From Chytriomyces cf. hyalinus JEL632 (taxonomy: Eukaryota; Chytridiomycota; Chytridiomycetes; Chytridiales; Chytriomycetaceae): a DNA stretch of 64,000 nucleotides. This document shows positions 23,811-33,415 of the stretch, piece by piece; position 1 is the first letter of the stretch; each line of letters starts with the position of its first letter. The translations under genes were made by a program, and so were the position numbers. The notes under the pieces were generated by a model. The model had not been told where the DNA came from. It was given only the letters and a program-made list of their open reading frames with translations, and did not search any database. The stretch covers positions 62,001-126,000 of the forward strand of contig JAIWWG010000013.1 in the NCBI GenBank assembly GCA_025435555.1. The letters are read 5' to 3'.

Positions 23811-25988
23811 TCACATTATCCCAGACATCATAACCTTATAAAGGGCCATCAGTCCTTTCAGTTGCAGGCGAAGTTGAATTTTTTCCTTTTCTGCGAGCAT
23901 ATTGTCGTCAAGCTCTTTCAAGAAAGCCTGCATCCCATTCGACTCTTCATCACATCCATCATTAGCAGCAAAGGAAAACCTGATTGGTAACGATTTAAGC
24001 GACATATTGGATAACTGAAGGTAAAATCCAACAGAGCATTTTTGATTTGCAGAAACTCACAGCTTTATCATGTTCAGCTGCTCTCTTCCGCGCATAAATG
24101 CCGATAACGTCAAATCTCCATTCACGCTTGATTCGCTGTCTGAGAATGACCACTGTTCAAGTTTGTTCCATAATCGCTCCATTTCTGACCGTACAATGGC
24201 GCCTGCTTTGATGGCTTCCGCAAACGGCTTCACGGCATGCGTTTCAAAAAACTCTGAAAACTGCGAGCTGAGAAAATTGGAAAGGGTGTCCGACATTGTA
24301 ACTCCTTCGTGCAATTGGGGTTTCGTTATGCTGCTAAAGATATGCGAGACTGCAAATCGATGAGGTGTACTGTCTTTCACAATGGCATCCGCCAAAGATA
24401 GAATCGCCTGAGAGCAGAATAAATGTTAAAACGTTGAATATGCTTTTTAGCCATCATAGTTTTGATCTTGATCCCCTTACTTTTCCAACTGATTCCTCCA
24501 GACTTTCAGTACATCTCAAAAACTCAATCTCATGATGAACCTCTTCAACAACGTCAGCCTTTGAATCCCATAAACCACCAAAAAATGCTCCACGCGACCA
24601 AAAATTCGAATGATACTCCAAATCTCGAATTTGTGTAAGATGCGTGCGAATGTCCCACAGCAAAAGCTCCAATTTTTCGATAGGAAATCGCTGAAGTTGA
24701 GCGCGTATAGAAGCCGGTGTTTCTCTGATTGCGCGGTTCGAGTTATTGGCTCGAGCAGTTTTCTTGGTTTCGCGACTAGCCATCCGAATCATTCTCCAAT
24801 CGCGTTTTGTCTTTCTCTTTTTCTGCATTGGGCCATTGTGATCCCCAGGTTCGAGTGGAGCGGCCTTGACGTCTTCAGGCTCGTCTTCTTTGCTTTCGCT
24901 TTCGCTGGAGGAGGTTTCAACTTCAACAATTTTCCGCTTTTTTTTGGTTTCATGAGTCTGTTCTGCGTCGAGGAATGCGTTGGGCATGCAGTCAACCTTT
25001 TCGACCGTTTCAAGAGATTTCAATTGTTCCGCTTGGCCAATCGATTCAGCAGCCAGGTTTTCATTCATTAAATCAGACGGCCCTGCTACAGCCTTGTCGC
25101 ATGTCAAGTGTTGGCGACCCGAAAGTTTCGTAAAAGTGCTGTCCAATGCGTCCGCTTTGTCATCATTTGATTCATGATGAGGTCGCCGTCGTTTTCGCGA
25201 CCTCTTTCGTCTGGAATGTTTCGCAATGTTTTGAACCCCTTCAATATCACTTAATTCATCCGTCTGCAAGACTACATTACTGACTTTTGAAATAACAGAT
25301 TGAATAGGCTTCGGTTCTTTGGCAAGTTCTAATACAACTGATGCGTCTGGACAGCTTTGGTTATTTGGAGCAATAGGTTCGAGCGCTTCATCTGCAACGT
25401 TCGCATACGATAGAGTGTTGGCTGACGTTTTTTTTCTTTTCGGTTTTTGTTTCTGACGTTGTTTGGATGAAGACGAGGTTTTCTCGACCAGAGCAGAATT
25501 GTTTTGCGGTGCCAACAACCCAGATGATGCATCCTGGTCGGATACAGCCACGTTCAAATCCGGTTGAATTTCGCGACCCTTCTTCAAAGATTCTGAGCAC
25601 AGTTCTTGTCGCCCTGAATACGCTCGGACTGTTTGTTTTCCTTTATATCGCACGTTTTGAATCACAGCACGAGGCACAAGGGATGATGCGCTTGTACCAA
25701 TGGGTTGGAACGATTTTGAAGGATTTGGTTTCGGTGGATCGCACGGGATTGTCTTTTTTTCATCGGGTTCGTCGGTTTTATGCCTTTTGTTTTCTGACGC
25801 GGCTCGTCCTTCCCGCCTGCTCAAAATTCGTCCTATTTCCGTCCGGGCAATGAATCGTTGGGTTGCAAGATGGTAAGCAAAAGGTAAAAGAGAGACGAAA
25901 AGAATGAAATAAAACGAACGTTTCCCGCGCAAAACTTCTGCAACCAAGTTGTACTGTTTCAGCTTAAAATGAATGTACTCATCTCCAT
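23811..25988 (-). CDS. Basic, Ser/Lys-rich orphan protein with N-terminal hydrophobic segment
   Basis: Four exons (25988-25979, 25937-24481, 24407-24061, 23979-23811) close in frame to 660 residues. I do not recognise the family. Residues about 10-30 are hydrophobic (SFYFILFVSLLPFAYHLA) and could be a membrane segment, or could be an unrecognised in-frame intron. Residues 40-430 are low-complexity and charged, with several basic clusters (KHSRRKRSRKRRR, KQRQKQKPKRKK) that look like nuclear localisation signals, and an acidic Ser run. The last 230 residues look folded and helical: PIEKLELLLWDIRTHLTQIR, then HHEIEFLRCTESLEES and MSDTLSNFLSSQFSEFFETH. Nuclear signals and a membrane segment are hard to combine, so the first 90 residues should be treated with caution. 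Confidence 0.6.
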
Positions 25989-26774
25989 ACAGAGAAAGCT
26001 GGATTAAAGCCTTTTTTTTTGCGGTATTTTTAGAGACGGGGAGGCGTTATAAAAAACGGAAGGAGACTGCTGGTTTTACAGAGGAAGGAAAAAACTTGAA
26101 AGATACCATCGATCTTGCGCTGAGTGGCCATAATCTGGGCATTGGTATTGACTCTCGCACAGTTGCCGATGTAATCGTGAAAGCGCCGCACTGCTGGCAA
26201 AATATTCGTCGAAGGGATTCCAGTTTATCGCGAATGCAAGTTTCTGGTTGTTGGATGTCGAGCTGAATTGGGTCCATATGACCACCGCAACAAGAATTGG
26301 ACAGAGTCGCATGCACGTTTTCAACACTTCGGAACTGAATTGCAATGAGACTTTGACATGCGAAACAGGGGATAAGAATCGATTCGCAATGGAGACTGTG
26401 GGTGAGTTGGAATAGTATTTTTTTAAAACGAGACGACAGAGAATGCGATACAACGAAAGCGTCGTTCAAGAGATACCATCCGAGAGAGTATCCGTCGATC
26501 GAGTGCTTGTCACCATCTGCAAAGACGGGGCTTTCAGAAAAGTGTTGTCCGGATATCATCAGTTCATAAAAGTTAAAAAATTTAACCATCTGCAGCACAT
26601 TGGTTTGAATAACTCCTTGGCTCCCATCCGCAATGCTGGAGAAGCATGCTCCGAGAGCCATCTTAGAAAAAAGAACGCAGAAGTTTTTTCCGAACAGCAA
26701 TTTTCATGTGCATTTGAGAGCAAATGTGGGCTCAACATGTCGAACAGTGCAATGAACAAGCGGACACTCACAGA

Positions 26775-26818
26775 AAGCAAGAGGAAAGTGAGCAAGAGGA
26801 AAGTGAGCAAGAGGGTTG
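26775..26818. repeat. Tandem repeat, about 15-bp unit
   Basis: The unit gaggaaagtgagcaa occurs almost three times in direct succession. The same region continues into Ser/Lys codons in one frame. It looks like simple local slippage. Confidence 0.8.
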
Positions 26819-26861
26819 GTTGAAGGCAATGCATGTCTTGACACACTGTGCAACAAGTTCC

Positions 26862-26898
26862 ATCGATTTCCATCACGTTCCATCACATTCCATCCAAG
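26862..26898. repeat. Short degenerate repeat of ttccatcac units
   Basis: Four to five imperfect copies of ttccatca(c/t) occur in succession. It lies between two genes and has no evident function. Confidence 0.6.
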
Positions 26899-27044
26899 CA
26901 AGTCTCAAGTGCCTCCCTGCTTCACATCACCTCAGTCCGCATGCCGCAATCTAACTGGACTTAAAAATTCGCAGATTATCCAGATTTTTCACACATTAAT
27001 CCGATTTGCATAAATTGGAACTCGCATCGAATCCGACGCTTCAA

Positions 27045-28082
27045 ATGCCGCTGCCTTCAACAAACTGCATCCGATGGACTCCAGACTTCTACAATGGGTC
27101 TGCCTCCTGTCTGCCTCCCTCCTACGCCCTGAACGACTGCTACTTTCTCACTACCGGCCGCACGTCTCTCCTCGCTGAAAACGGTTCCTTGTACTTGACA
27201 ACGAGCGACTACGACTACACAACTGGTCTCTTTCTGAGTAACGCATCCTCTCTATGGTCCTATAATGCGAGGAACGAAATTCAATTGTATGGTGATTGGG
27301 CATTGTCAATGACCACTCCGAATGTGCTGTTTTTGAGCTCCGAATACTCCGACGATGCGTGCTACGCAGCCTACGCCCCTTCAACTGCGTCTCCTCTTCG
27401 TGGTCTCTGCGTCCAAGATACCGAACCGTTTCTGTCTGTTATGTTCATGGATGGGACATCTTCTTGGAACTATACGCAACCTTTTACATGCGGTGCCCTT
27501 CCATACACAAAAGGGCCTACTCCATCAGCGAGGATGAGCTCAAGTGGAAAAGACACAGCGTCAACCAGAATACCGAGGACCTCAGACTCAAGTTCCTCGA
27601 GACCAAGTTCGCCGTCATTCAACCGAAGTGGTAGTACGAGTTCAAGCGAATCGACTGCTAACATGTGGCTGGGTATTGCTGCAGGTGTTGGGGGGCTGGT
27701 GCTTCTCTCTGCTCTGGCCGCACGCTTGAGTCCAAGCTACTCCAAACCAGCGGAGGAAGAATCCGTCCCACAGCCAGTCATCTTTATGCCAGAGAATGAT
27801 ACTGAATTGCTGCCCATGTACCGGGAGCGTGAGGAGATGGGTGTCGCGCCGACGCCTACTACCCAACCGTATGAGACTTGGACTGTGGAGGAAGTCGGGG
27901 CGTGGTTCCTGTTACATGGAGGGGGTTCGCAAAGCTTTCAAGTTGCCATTAACGAGCAGCTGGATGGAAGAACGTTGAAAGCACGAGAGGCTGAAGATAT
28001 CATGCGTGCGTTTGTGTTTGATTCGGATGAGCAGAGACAGCAGGTCAAAAACACATTGGTTGCCTTGAAAGGAAGCCGTTAG
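27045..28082 (+). CDS. Single-pass membrane protein with C-terminal SAM-like domain
   Basis: This 345-residue protein has no intron in this model. Residues 1-155 look extracellular: Cys-containing and Tyr/Ser/Thr-rich with several N-glycosylation sequons (NGS, NAS). Then comes a Ser/Thr/Arg-rich stalk (about 165-205). One clear membrane helix follows (WLGIAAGVGGLVLLSALAA, about 208-228). The cytoplasmic part ends with a SAM-type helical domain: ETWTVEEVGAWFLLHGG, then FQVAINEQLDGRTLKAREAED and DEQRQQVKNTLVALK. SAM domains mediate protein-protein assembly, so a surface sensor or adaptor role is plausible. No signal peptide is visible; an in-frame stop at 26997 blocks extension, so a first coding exon farther upstream is likely. 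I recognise no named homologue. Confidence 0.75.
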   Translation: MPLPSTNCIRWTPDFYNGSASCLPPSYALNDCYFLTTGRTSLLAENGSLYLTTSDYDYTTGLFLSNASSLWSYNARNEIQLYGDWALSMTTPNVLFLSSEYSDDACYAAYAPSTASPLRGLCVQDTEPFLSVMFMDGTSSWNYTQPFTCGALPYTKGPTPSARMSSSGKDTASTRIPRTSDSSSSRPSSPSFNRSGSTSSSESTANMWLGIAAGVGGLVLLSALAARLSPSYSKPAEEESVPQPVIFMPENDTELLPMYREREEMGVAPTPTTQPYETWTVEEVGAWFLLHGGGSQSFQVAINEQLDGRTLKAREAEDIMRAFVFDSDEQRQQVKNTLVALKGSR

Positions 28083-28392
28083 ACTGTGCAATATTTTGAT
28101 ATGATTAATAACCGGACGACTGTGCATTCAATAAACCTTAACGCGACAAGGGCCGACAAGTTTTTTTCTTCAGTTCCAAACAACTTGACCTTCAGAAGAC
28201 TCCGTCCGGGATGGTCCCCCACGCGTAGGAACGCACCCTCTGTTGGGAATCCTTTCCAGAAGCAGCGCTGGTTTGTCTGACAAGGAGAGCGTTAAGCTGG
28301 CAATGCACGTGTTTTTTTATTATGAGCCAAAACTCCCCGATCATAAATAATTTTCGCATTTTCATCCGCCTCAACAAATAACCAAAAAAAAA
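28083..28392. promoter_or_regulatory. Intergenic region upstream of the FKBP gene
   Basis: A 310-bp gap holds the 3' UTR of the SAM-like protein gene (aataaac near 28130) and the FKBP promoter. The last 10 bases before the FKBP ATG are A-rich. No other motif was seen. Confidence 0.4.
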
Positions 28393-30187
28393 ATGGAAGC
28401 TGCCTTCTGGGGACTAACATGCGAACCCGAGACGGGATACTCACAGGTAACCTCTAAGTTTTGTTTGATACTGTAGAACGAAGACTGACCCAATCTTCAT
28501 CCAGCTCGTAGACCAGACATTCCGTCTGTCCAACGTAAAATACGCACTTTTTTTTTGATCCCGCCATTCCCGACTATGCCAGACGTCATAACCTCCCTTC
28601 TTCCTCTCGTCGCTCAAAAACAAAAACAAAAGGTTGCGCTTGACCCAAAAACTGATGCCAAAAGCGGCCGCGTCACCCTTTCCGTCCAAGCCGGAAACAA
28701 CGTGTTTGTCATTGCAAACTTGTTGATTGGTGCTGTCGAGCAGCAGTCCATTGACCTGACTTTCTCTGAAGGTGCGTTTTTTACAAAGAATTTGACTGTT
28801 GGCTGGCCCCGCTGAACAGCGCTTGTATTTTTGTGTTTTAGGCGAAGAAATCACATTCATGGTTTCAGGAAAGGCATCGCTGCACTTGACTGGAAACTAC
28901 ATCTTTGACGATGCTGAGGAAGACGGTTTGAACTGCATTTGCATTCACTTTGTTTTTTTACGAAAGTGTTGGACTGAGCTTGAACTTGGGGTAACAGACG
29001 ATCAAGATGACGACGACGAGGACGATGAAGACGACGAAGATGACGATGAAGATGATGGTGCGTGAACACTGGGGAATTGAATCGCGCTTCTTTTTTTTTT
29101 TTTCTGATGTCCAACTTCGTATTCATCAGAGGATGATGACGATTTGGAGGAGGACGACGATGACGAAGATGGACAAGACATTTTCTTCGATGACGAGGGA
29201 AACCCTGTGGATGCCGAAGGAAACCCCATCGACCTGTCCAGCCTGCTCGCCGACTTTGAGGGCGACGAGGATGACGAAGAGGATGAAGAGGATGACGAGG
29301 TGACTACCTTTTGTTTTTCCTGCCATCATCAAGGAATATTGGACCTAATTACTGACCAACCCAGGACGATGAGGAGGCTGCTGCTGAGGCTGAAGCCGCC
29401 GCTGAATTGTTGAAGGGTAAACGCAAGCTTGCTGCCCCCTCAAAGAAAGACAAGAAGAAGGCCAAGATTTATGAAATGGATGGTTAGTACTCGTCAAGCG
29501 GGGAAAAACATTTTTTCTGGGTCCAACATCGTTGTTCTGGCAATGACACTTTGCTGCTGCATTATTGGTTTTTATTAAAACGACCACTCTTTCAATCTTT
29601 TTCCATATGTTGTCGCCACTGTCGTTCTGCAATTTTGACTTTCCTCAGAGGACGAAGGTGCAGATTTTGACTACTTTTGAACGTGCATACCTCGCAGCCA
29701 TTCTAAATAGCATTTTTCTTACGCAGAGGAGGAAGAGGAAGAAGCCCCAAAGAAGAAGCAGGACAAGAAGGCGGACGCTAAAAAGCCCGAAGCCAAGAAG
29801 GAGCAGCCCAAGAAGGAGCAGCCAAAGAAGGAAGAGCCAACTAACAGCAAAAAGAAGACTCTTCCCAACGGACTCACTATCGAAGACATTGTTGAAGGAA
29901 AGGGTGCTCTTGCCAAGAATGGCAAGAAAGTCTCGGTCCGTTACATTGGAAAACTCACCAACGGAAAAACCTTCGACTCCAACAGCTCTGGAAAGCCATT
30001 TGCATTCAAATTGGGAGCTGGTCAGGTTATCAAGGGATGGGACTTGGGAGTTCAAGGTATGAACGTTGGAGGTACCCGCAAGTTGACGATCCCAGCCGCC
30101 TTGGCTTATGGATCCCGTGGTGCTCCACCTGACATTCCAGGAGGCGCTACTTTGGTGTTTGAGGTTAAGCTATTGGGCGTGAACTGA
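28393..30187 (+). CDS. Nucleolar-type FKBP prolyl isomerase (FPR3/FPR4-like)
   Basis: This is a peptidyl-prolyl cis-trans isomerase of the nucleolar/histone-chaperone FKBP type. Nine exons (28393-28446, 28505-28534, 28633-28771, 28842-28925, 28998-29057, 29130-29299, 29365-29482, 29649-29657, 29727-30187) sum to 374 residues. The N-terminal nucleoplasmin-like domain begins [17 protein letters not shown] and includes [17 protein letters not shown] and [10 protein letters not shown]. Two Asp/Glu tracts follow, then a Lys-rich stretch ([19 protein letters not shown]). The C-terminal FKBP fold shows [31 protein letters not shown] and the active-site run [19 protein letters not shown]. Exon 8 is only 9 nt. 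The domain order matches yeast Fpr3/Fpr4 and insect FKBP39. Confidence 0.93.
28995..29298 (+). repeat. GA-rich triplet tracts encoding Asp/Glu runs
   Basis: Long runs of gac/gat/gag/gaa triplets encode two acidic tracts of the FKBP. They are split by an intron at 29058-29129. They explain the long open frames on the opposite strand here. Confidence 0.85.
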
Positions 30188-30274
30188 TGCCCTTTTCTTC
30201 TGGATCGGCTGGGTTTTATATTTCTGTCAACGCACACAAGGAAAATAAAACCAACCACACATCATTTTCACAGA

Positions 30275-30718
30275 ATGGCCCGACCCGTCCCTCAGTTCGT
30301 GTACAAAATCGCAGAGTCTGCCCCGCCAACGCCCTTACCGGCCAGCCTGCCCCTCTCTTCGCTGGATGCGCAAGATGGATTCATTCACATGTCGAATCTG
30401 GAGCAGATGCCAATCACAGCTGCGAAATGGTTCACGCAGTTCAACCGCCTGATTGTGCTTAAAGTCGACAGTGCGAAAGCGCAGAACTTGATTGGACAAT
30501 TCAAATGGCTCGACGGTAAAATGCGCATTCTTCTGTCGTTCTATCTTGTGACTAACGTGCTGGTTTTAGACGGTGCAACCGGCTGTATTCATTTGTACTC
30601 GGAAAAACAAGCGAACCCGGAGAAGCTCGAGTCGATTGGGGCTGAAACTGTTGTTGGAGTGTTTGCATGGATTCGGCCAGACGGGAAGACGTGGGATCAA
30701 GTCCCATGCCCCAACTAA
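30275..30718 (+). CDS. DUF952 family protein
   Basis: This small cytosolic protein belongs to the DUF952 family, whose function is unknown. Landmark residues are FVYKIAESAP near the start, then LSSLDAQDGFIHMSNLEQMP. These are followed by FTQFNRLIVLKVDSAK and CIHLYSEK, and near the end GVFAWIRPDGKTW. The family's HLY motif and the DGFIH block are both present. A 54-bp intron (30516-30569, gtaaaa...gttttag) splits the gene. Spliced, the protein has 129 residues. The intron has no in-frame stop and a length divisible by three, so an unspliced transcript would also be open (147 residues). The spliced reading (KWLDDGATGCIHLYSE) fits the family better. Confidence 0.88.
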   Translation: MARPVPQFVYKIAESAPPTPLPASLPLSSLDAQDGFIHMSNLEQMPITAAKWFTQFNRLIVLKVDSAKAQNLIGQFKWLDGKMRILLSFYLVTNVLVLDGATGCIHLYSEKQANPEKLESIGAETVVGVFAWIRPDGKTWDQVPCPN

Positions 30719-30909
30719 AAACGCCCAACTTTTGAAGCCGCAAATATGCGTCAATAAAGATGACCTTTTACGATCCTATGCATCCAATCACTGTTTTATT
30801 GGCAATCCGAACCAACATTGATGCATTTTTTTTTTGTGGATTCTCGAAAACAGGTCACTGCGAAGTATGTTTTATTTTCATCCTTCTCCACTTGAATACT
30901 CAGAAGAAT

Positions 30910-33116
30910 TCACTTCCGAAGCCCATACTTCGTCTCGAGCTGGTCCAAATCCACTTCGCTCCTCTCCAATTCACCCTTTCGGCTCCTTAAATCCGAAAAT
31001 AAGTCCTTCACGGCTGTTTTTGGCCAGGATGAAAAGTAAGTTAATGCCATGAGGGAAGTAAACAACGAAGTGGGAATCGTATTCCTTACCACTCTTGTCC
31101 TTGCTCCCCAAAAACTTGACATTCATGTTGAATCTTTCCACGCGACTGAGTCCTTCGAGTGTTTCAAAGAGAAGTTGCGCAGTCTCATGTCTGGGATGGA
31201 AGATGAAAGAATTGAGACTTGTGAGTTTGAAAGAACAGAAATGTGCCAAGGACACTCAACTGAATGTAGAATTCTTTCATGACATGGACAATTGCGCTCA
31301 AATAATGCGATTCCATTGAGTTTTTGAACACGGTGCGGTAAGAGGATGGATTCATGGACTAAAGCAATCATCTTTAGCAAAGCGACAAAATCCAGTTGAA
31401 CAGACAGGCCTTCTCACCTTGATTAGGGCATACAGCGCCTTTGAATCGGATTTCCTGACTTTCCATTCCATTTCAAACTCAAACATTGTTTTTGGAGATT
31501 TCACCGCTGCTTCTTGAATCGGCGCTTTGGTTGCTGTGGGCTCGGCCTTTTGCGAATTCGCTGATTCTGTCGGTTTTGCGTTCAACAGTACATCAGCGGC
31601 GGAGGCAATGGGCTTTTTAGTGGGTTCGATTTCAGATATCAGTGGAGTGATAATTGGACGCTTGGTATTCAATCCGTCATCCGCGATTGGCGTCACTTTC
31701 GATGGCTTGCTCATCGATGGTCCAACTGCTCTTTCTTGCTTGCTAGTAGGCGCATCATTTTCCACATTGACGATTTTGAGCATGGAGTTTTTGGAGTGGG
31801 TTGCAGGAATGGAGGCGTTGGATTGTTGTGCATGCTTGATTTCATCAGTGACTTCACTAGTGAGCTTTGTTGAAGGTTCGATCGACTCAATCTTTGGCTT
31901 TGGAACGGATGGAGCTGTAAAAATAGAGCAAGAAGTAAATCAGTCAACATCTCAAATCTTTCCTTGTTAAACACCCTGCAGTCAGGACCATTCACCTGTT
32001 TTCATATGAAGATCCATCTTTTCGGTCACGCGGCTTTCAACAATTTTCGGTGAATCAGTGTTTTTTGAATCCGAACTTGAATACGCTTTGGGGTCTCCCA
32101 CTTCTGTAATGTCCACTCGTCGACGCAATGGCTTTTTCGCTTGCTCAAGAATTTTCTGCAGCTTTTCCAATTCCTGTTTTACAGAGGCGTTGGTGGGCTC
32201 GAGTACCTTTGCTTTCTCGAGGTCTGAAAGAAAAGCCACCAAAACAGAATGACATAAAATGACCCATGACAAACACGGTAAGATAATTTCGCAGCAGTAA
32301 TTGAAAACAGGTATACGGACCTTGTTTTGCTCCGGACAAGTTTGTTTGCAGCTCGCGTCGTGCAACGGCGCGTCGCCAATACGCCTTCACGTTTTTTGAA
32401 TCCAGAGACAGTACCGCAGTACAGTCAGACTCAGCTTGCTCAAATTGATTCAATTTCAAGTGCGCCATCGCCCTTGATAATTATGAGTGGTGAGATGGCA
32501 CATAGAGAAGCTTTTTCAACTTACCGATTCCCAAGAACAGCAATTTTGGATGCATTCGACGATGCGTCAATGTCAGACAACTCCAAACTCTTTGAATAAC
32601 TTTTTATGGCTTTCAGATAGTTTCCCTTTTTGAAATACTCATTCCCCATCTCTTTCTGGATGAGAGACTGTTCCAGACGCTCTTCAATCTGCTGAGGTGA
32701 TTCGCGAATGGTTTGATCCTGCACCGGAGTCTTATTCGAAGATTCTTCCTGCGCATCCATTCTGCTGATTTCCTCCTCCTGTAAAAAACATCAGACAAGG
32801 GCCAGCTGTTGCAAAGCTTCACTCTCTCACTCACCACATCAAACTTGTCCCACGCCCGGTAATCGCCCGATTTGATGCGTTCTTTCGCATTCGCATTCGC
32901 AATGGGGCTACGTTTGCCACGCACAGGGACAGAAGCTGCCGTTGTGGATGCAAGTGATGCTGTGGAATCTTTCTTTTTGATGCTTTTCTCCCAGTCCAGC
33001 AGATCGGCCATTTGGCGGCGTGTTTCGGCTGCATTTTCGCGGACGAGAAGCGCTGTTTCGAGCGATGAGTTTGATGGTTTGCGGGTGGGTTTTGTGTGTT
33101 TGTCCATTGAGAGCAT
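30910..33116 (-). CDS. RPAP3: RPAP3-like R2TP co-chaperone subunit
   Basis: RPAP3 (Tah1/Spagh) links HSP90 to the R2TP complex that assembles RNA polymerase II, snoRNPs, PIKK kinases and, in ciliates and animals, axonemal dyneins. Eight exons (33116-32835, 32778-32525, 32472-32321, 32223-31996, 31914-31418, 31358-31261, 31217-31090, 31013-30910) close to 580 residues. The N-terminus has RRQMADLLDWEKSIKKKD and YRAWDKFDVEEE, as in animal RPAP3. A TPR array follows: KEMGNEYFKKGNYLKAIKSY, then NRAMAHLKLNQFEQAESDC. The C-terminal RPAP3_C domain starts TMFEFEMEWKV and continues SMNPSSYRTVFKNSMESHYL and ETAQLLFETLEGLSRVERF. Only one TPR domain is evident, versus two in human. Full length with an RPAP3_C domain distinguishes it from yeast Tah1. 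Confidence 0.93.
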
Positions 33117-33415
33117 TTTTTAAATATTTATAAACTCAAGATATTGTGCTTTGACGCCAACACCATATTGTGGTGGAAAAATCGCTCGTATCCTGACCTT
33201 CAAATGGTGGGTGGACTGTTCGACTCATTTTCAAACACAGCCGACTCTGGCACCTCGACTGTGGTGTCTGTGACCTGCACCAAGTTGAAATTAAAATGCT
33301 GGCCTAGAATTTAAACATGGCGGCTTTATCAACCAAAAAGAGCACAATCGCTACCTAAATCCCAAAAAAGAGTTAAGATGCAAAAAAGAAAGAAAAAATG
33401 AGCATCCGAGAATAT

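Larger units (their letters stand above)
25989..27044. other. 1.06-kb region with unresolved coding potential and short repeats
   Basis: No gene is called here with confidence. A plus-strand reading looks the most protein-like. It runs from about 26027 to 26162 (GFTEEGKNLKDTIDLALSGH), through a 46-bp candidate intron at 26170-26215 into FQFIANASFWLLDVELNWVH. It then crosses a second candidate intron near 26401-26439 into a basic Arg-rich end stopping near 26576. Both junctions keep frame, but no start codon or known domain was found. The minus strand is also open for about 650 bp (26047-26700), so a shadow cannot be excluded. The 3' part holds two short tandem repeats (about 26775-26820 and 26860-26895). 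Confidence 0.35.

Noticed and set aside
24610-25853. Plus-strand frames opposite the basic Ser/Lys-rich orphan
   Set aside because: The minus-strand four-exon model closes exactly in frame; the plus frames are Phe/Leu-rich reflections of Lys/Glu codons.
28857-29332. Opposite-strand frames rich in His/Arg or Ser across the FKBP gene
   Set aside because: They come from the GA-rich acidic-tract triplets read backwards.
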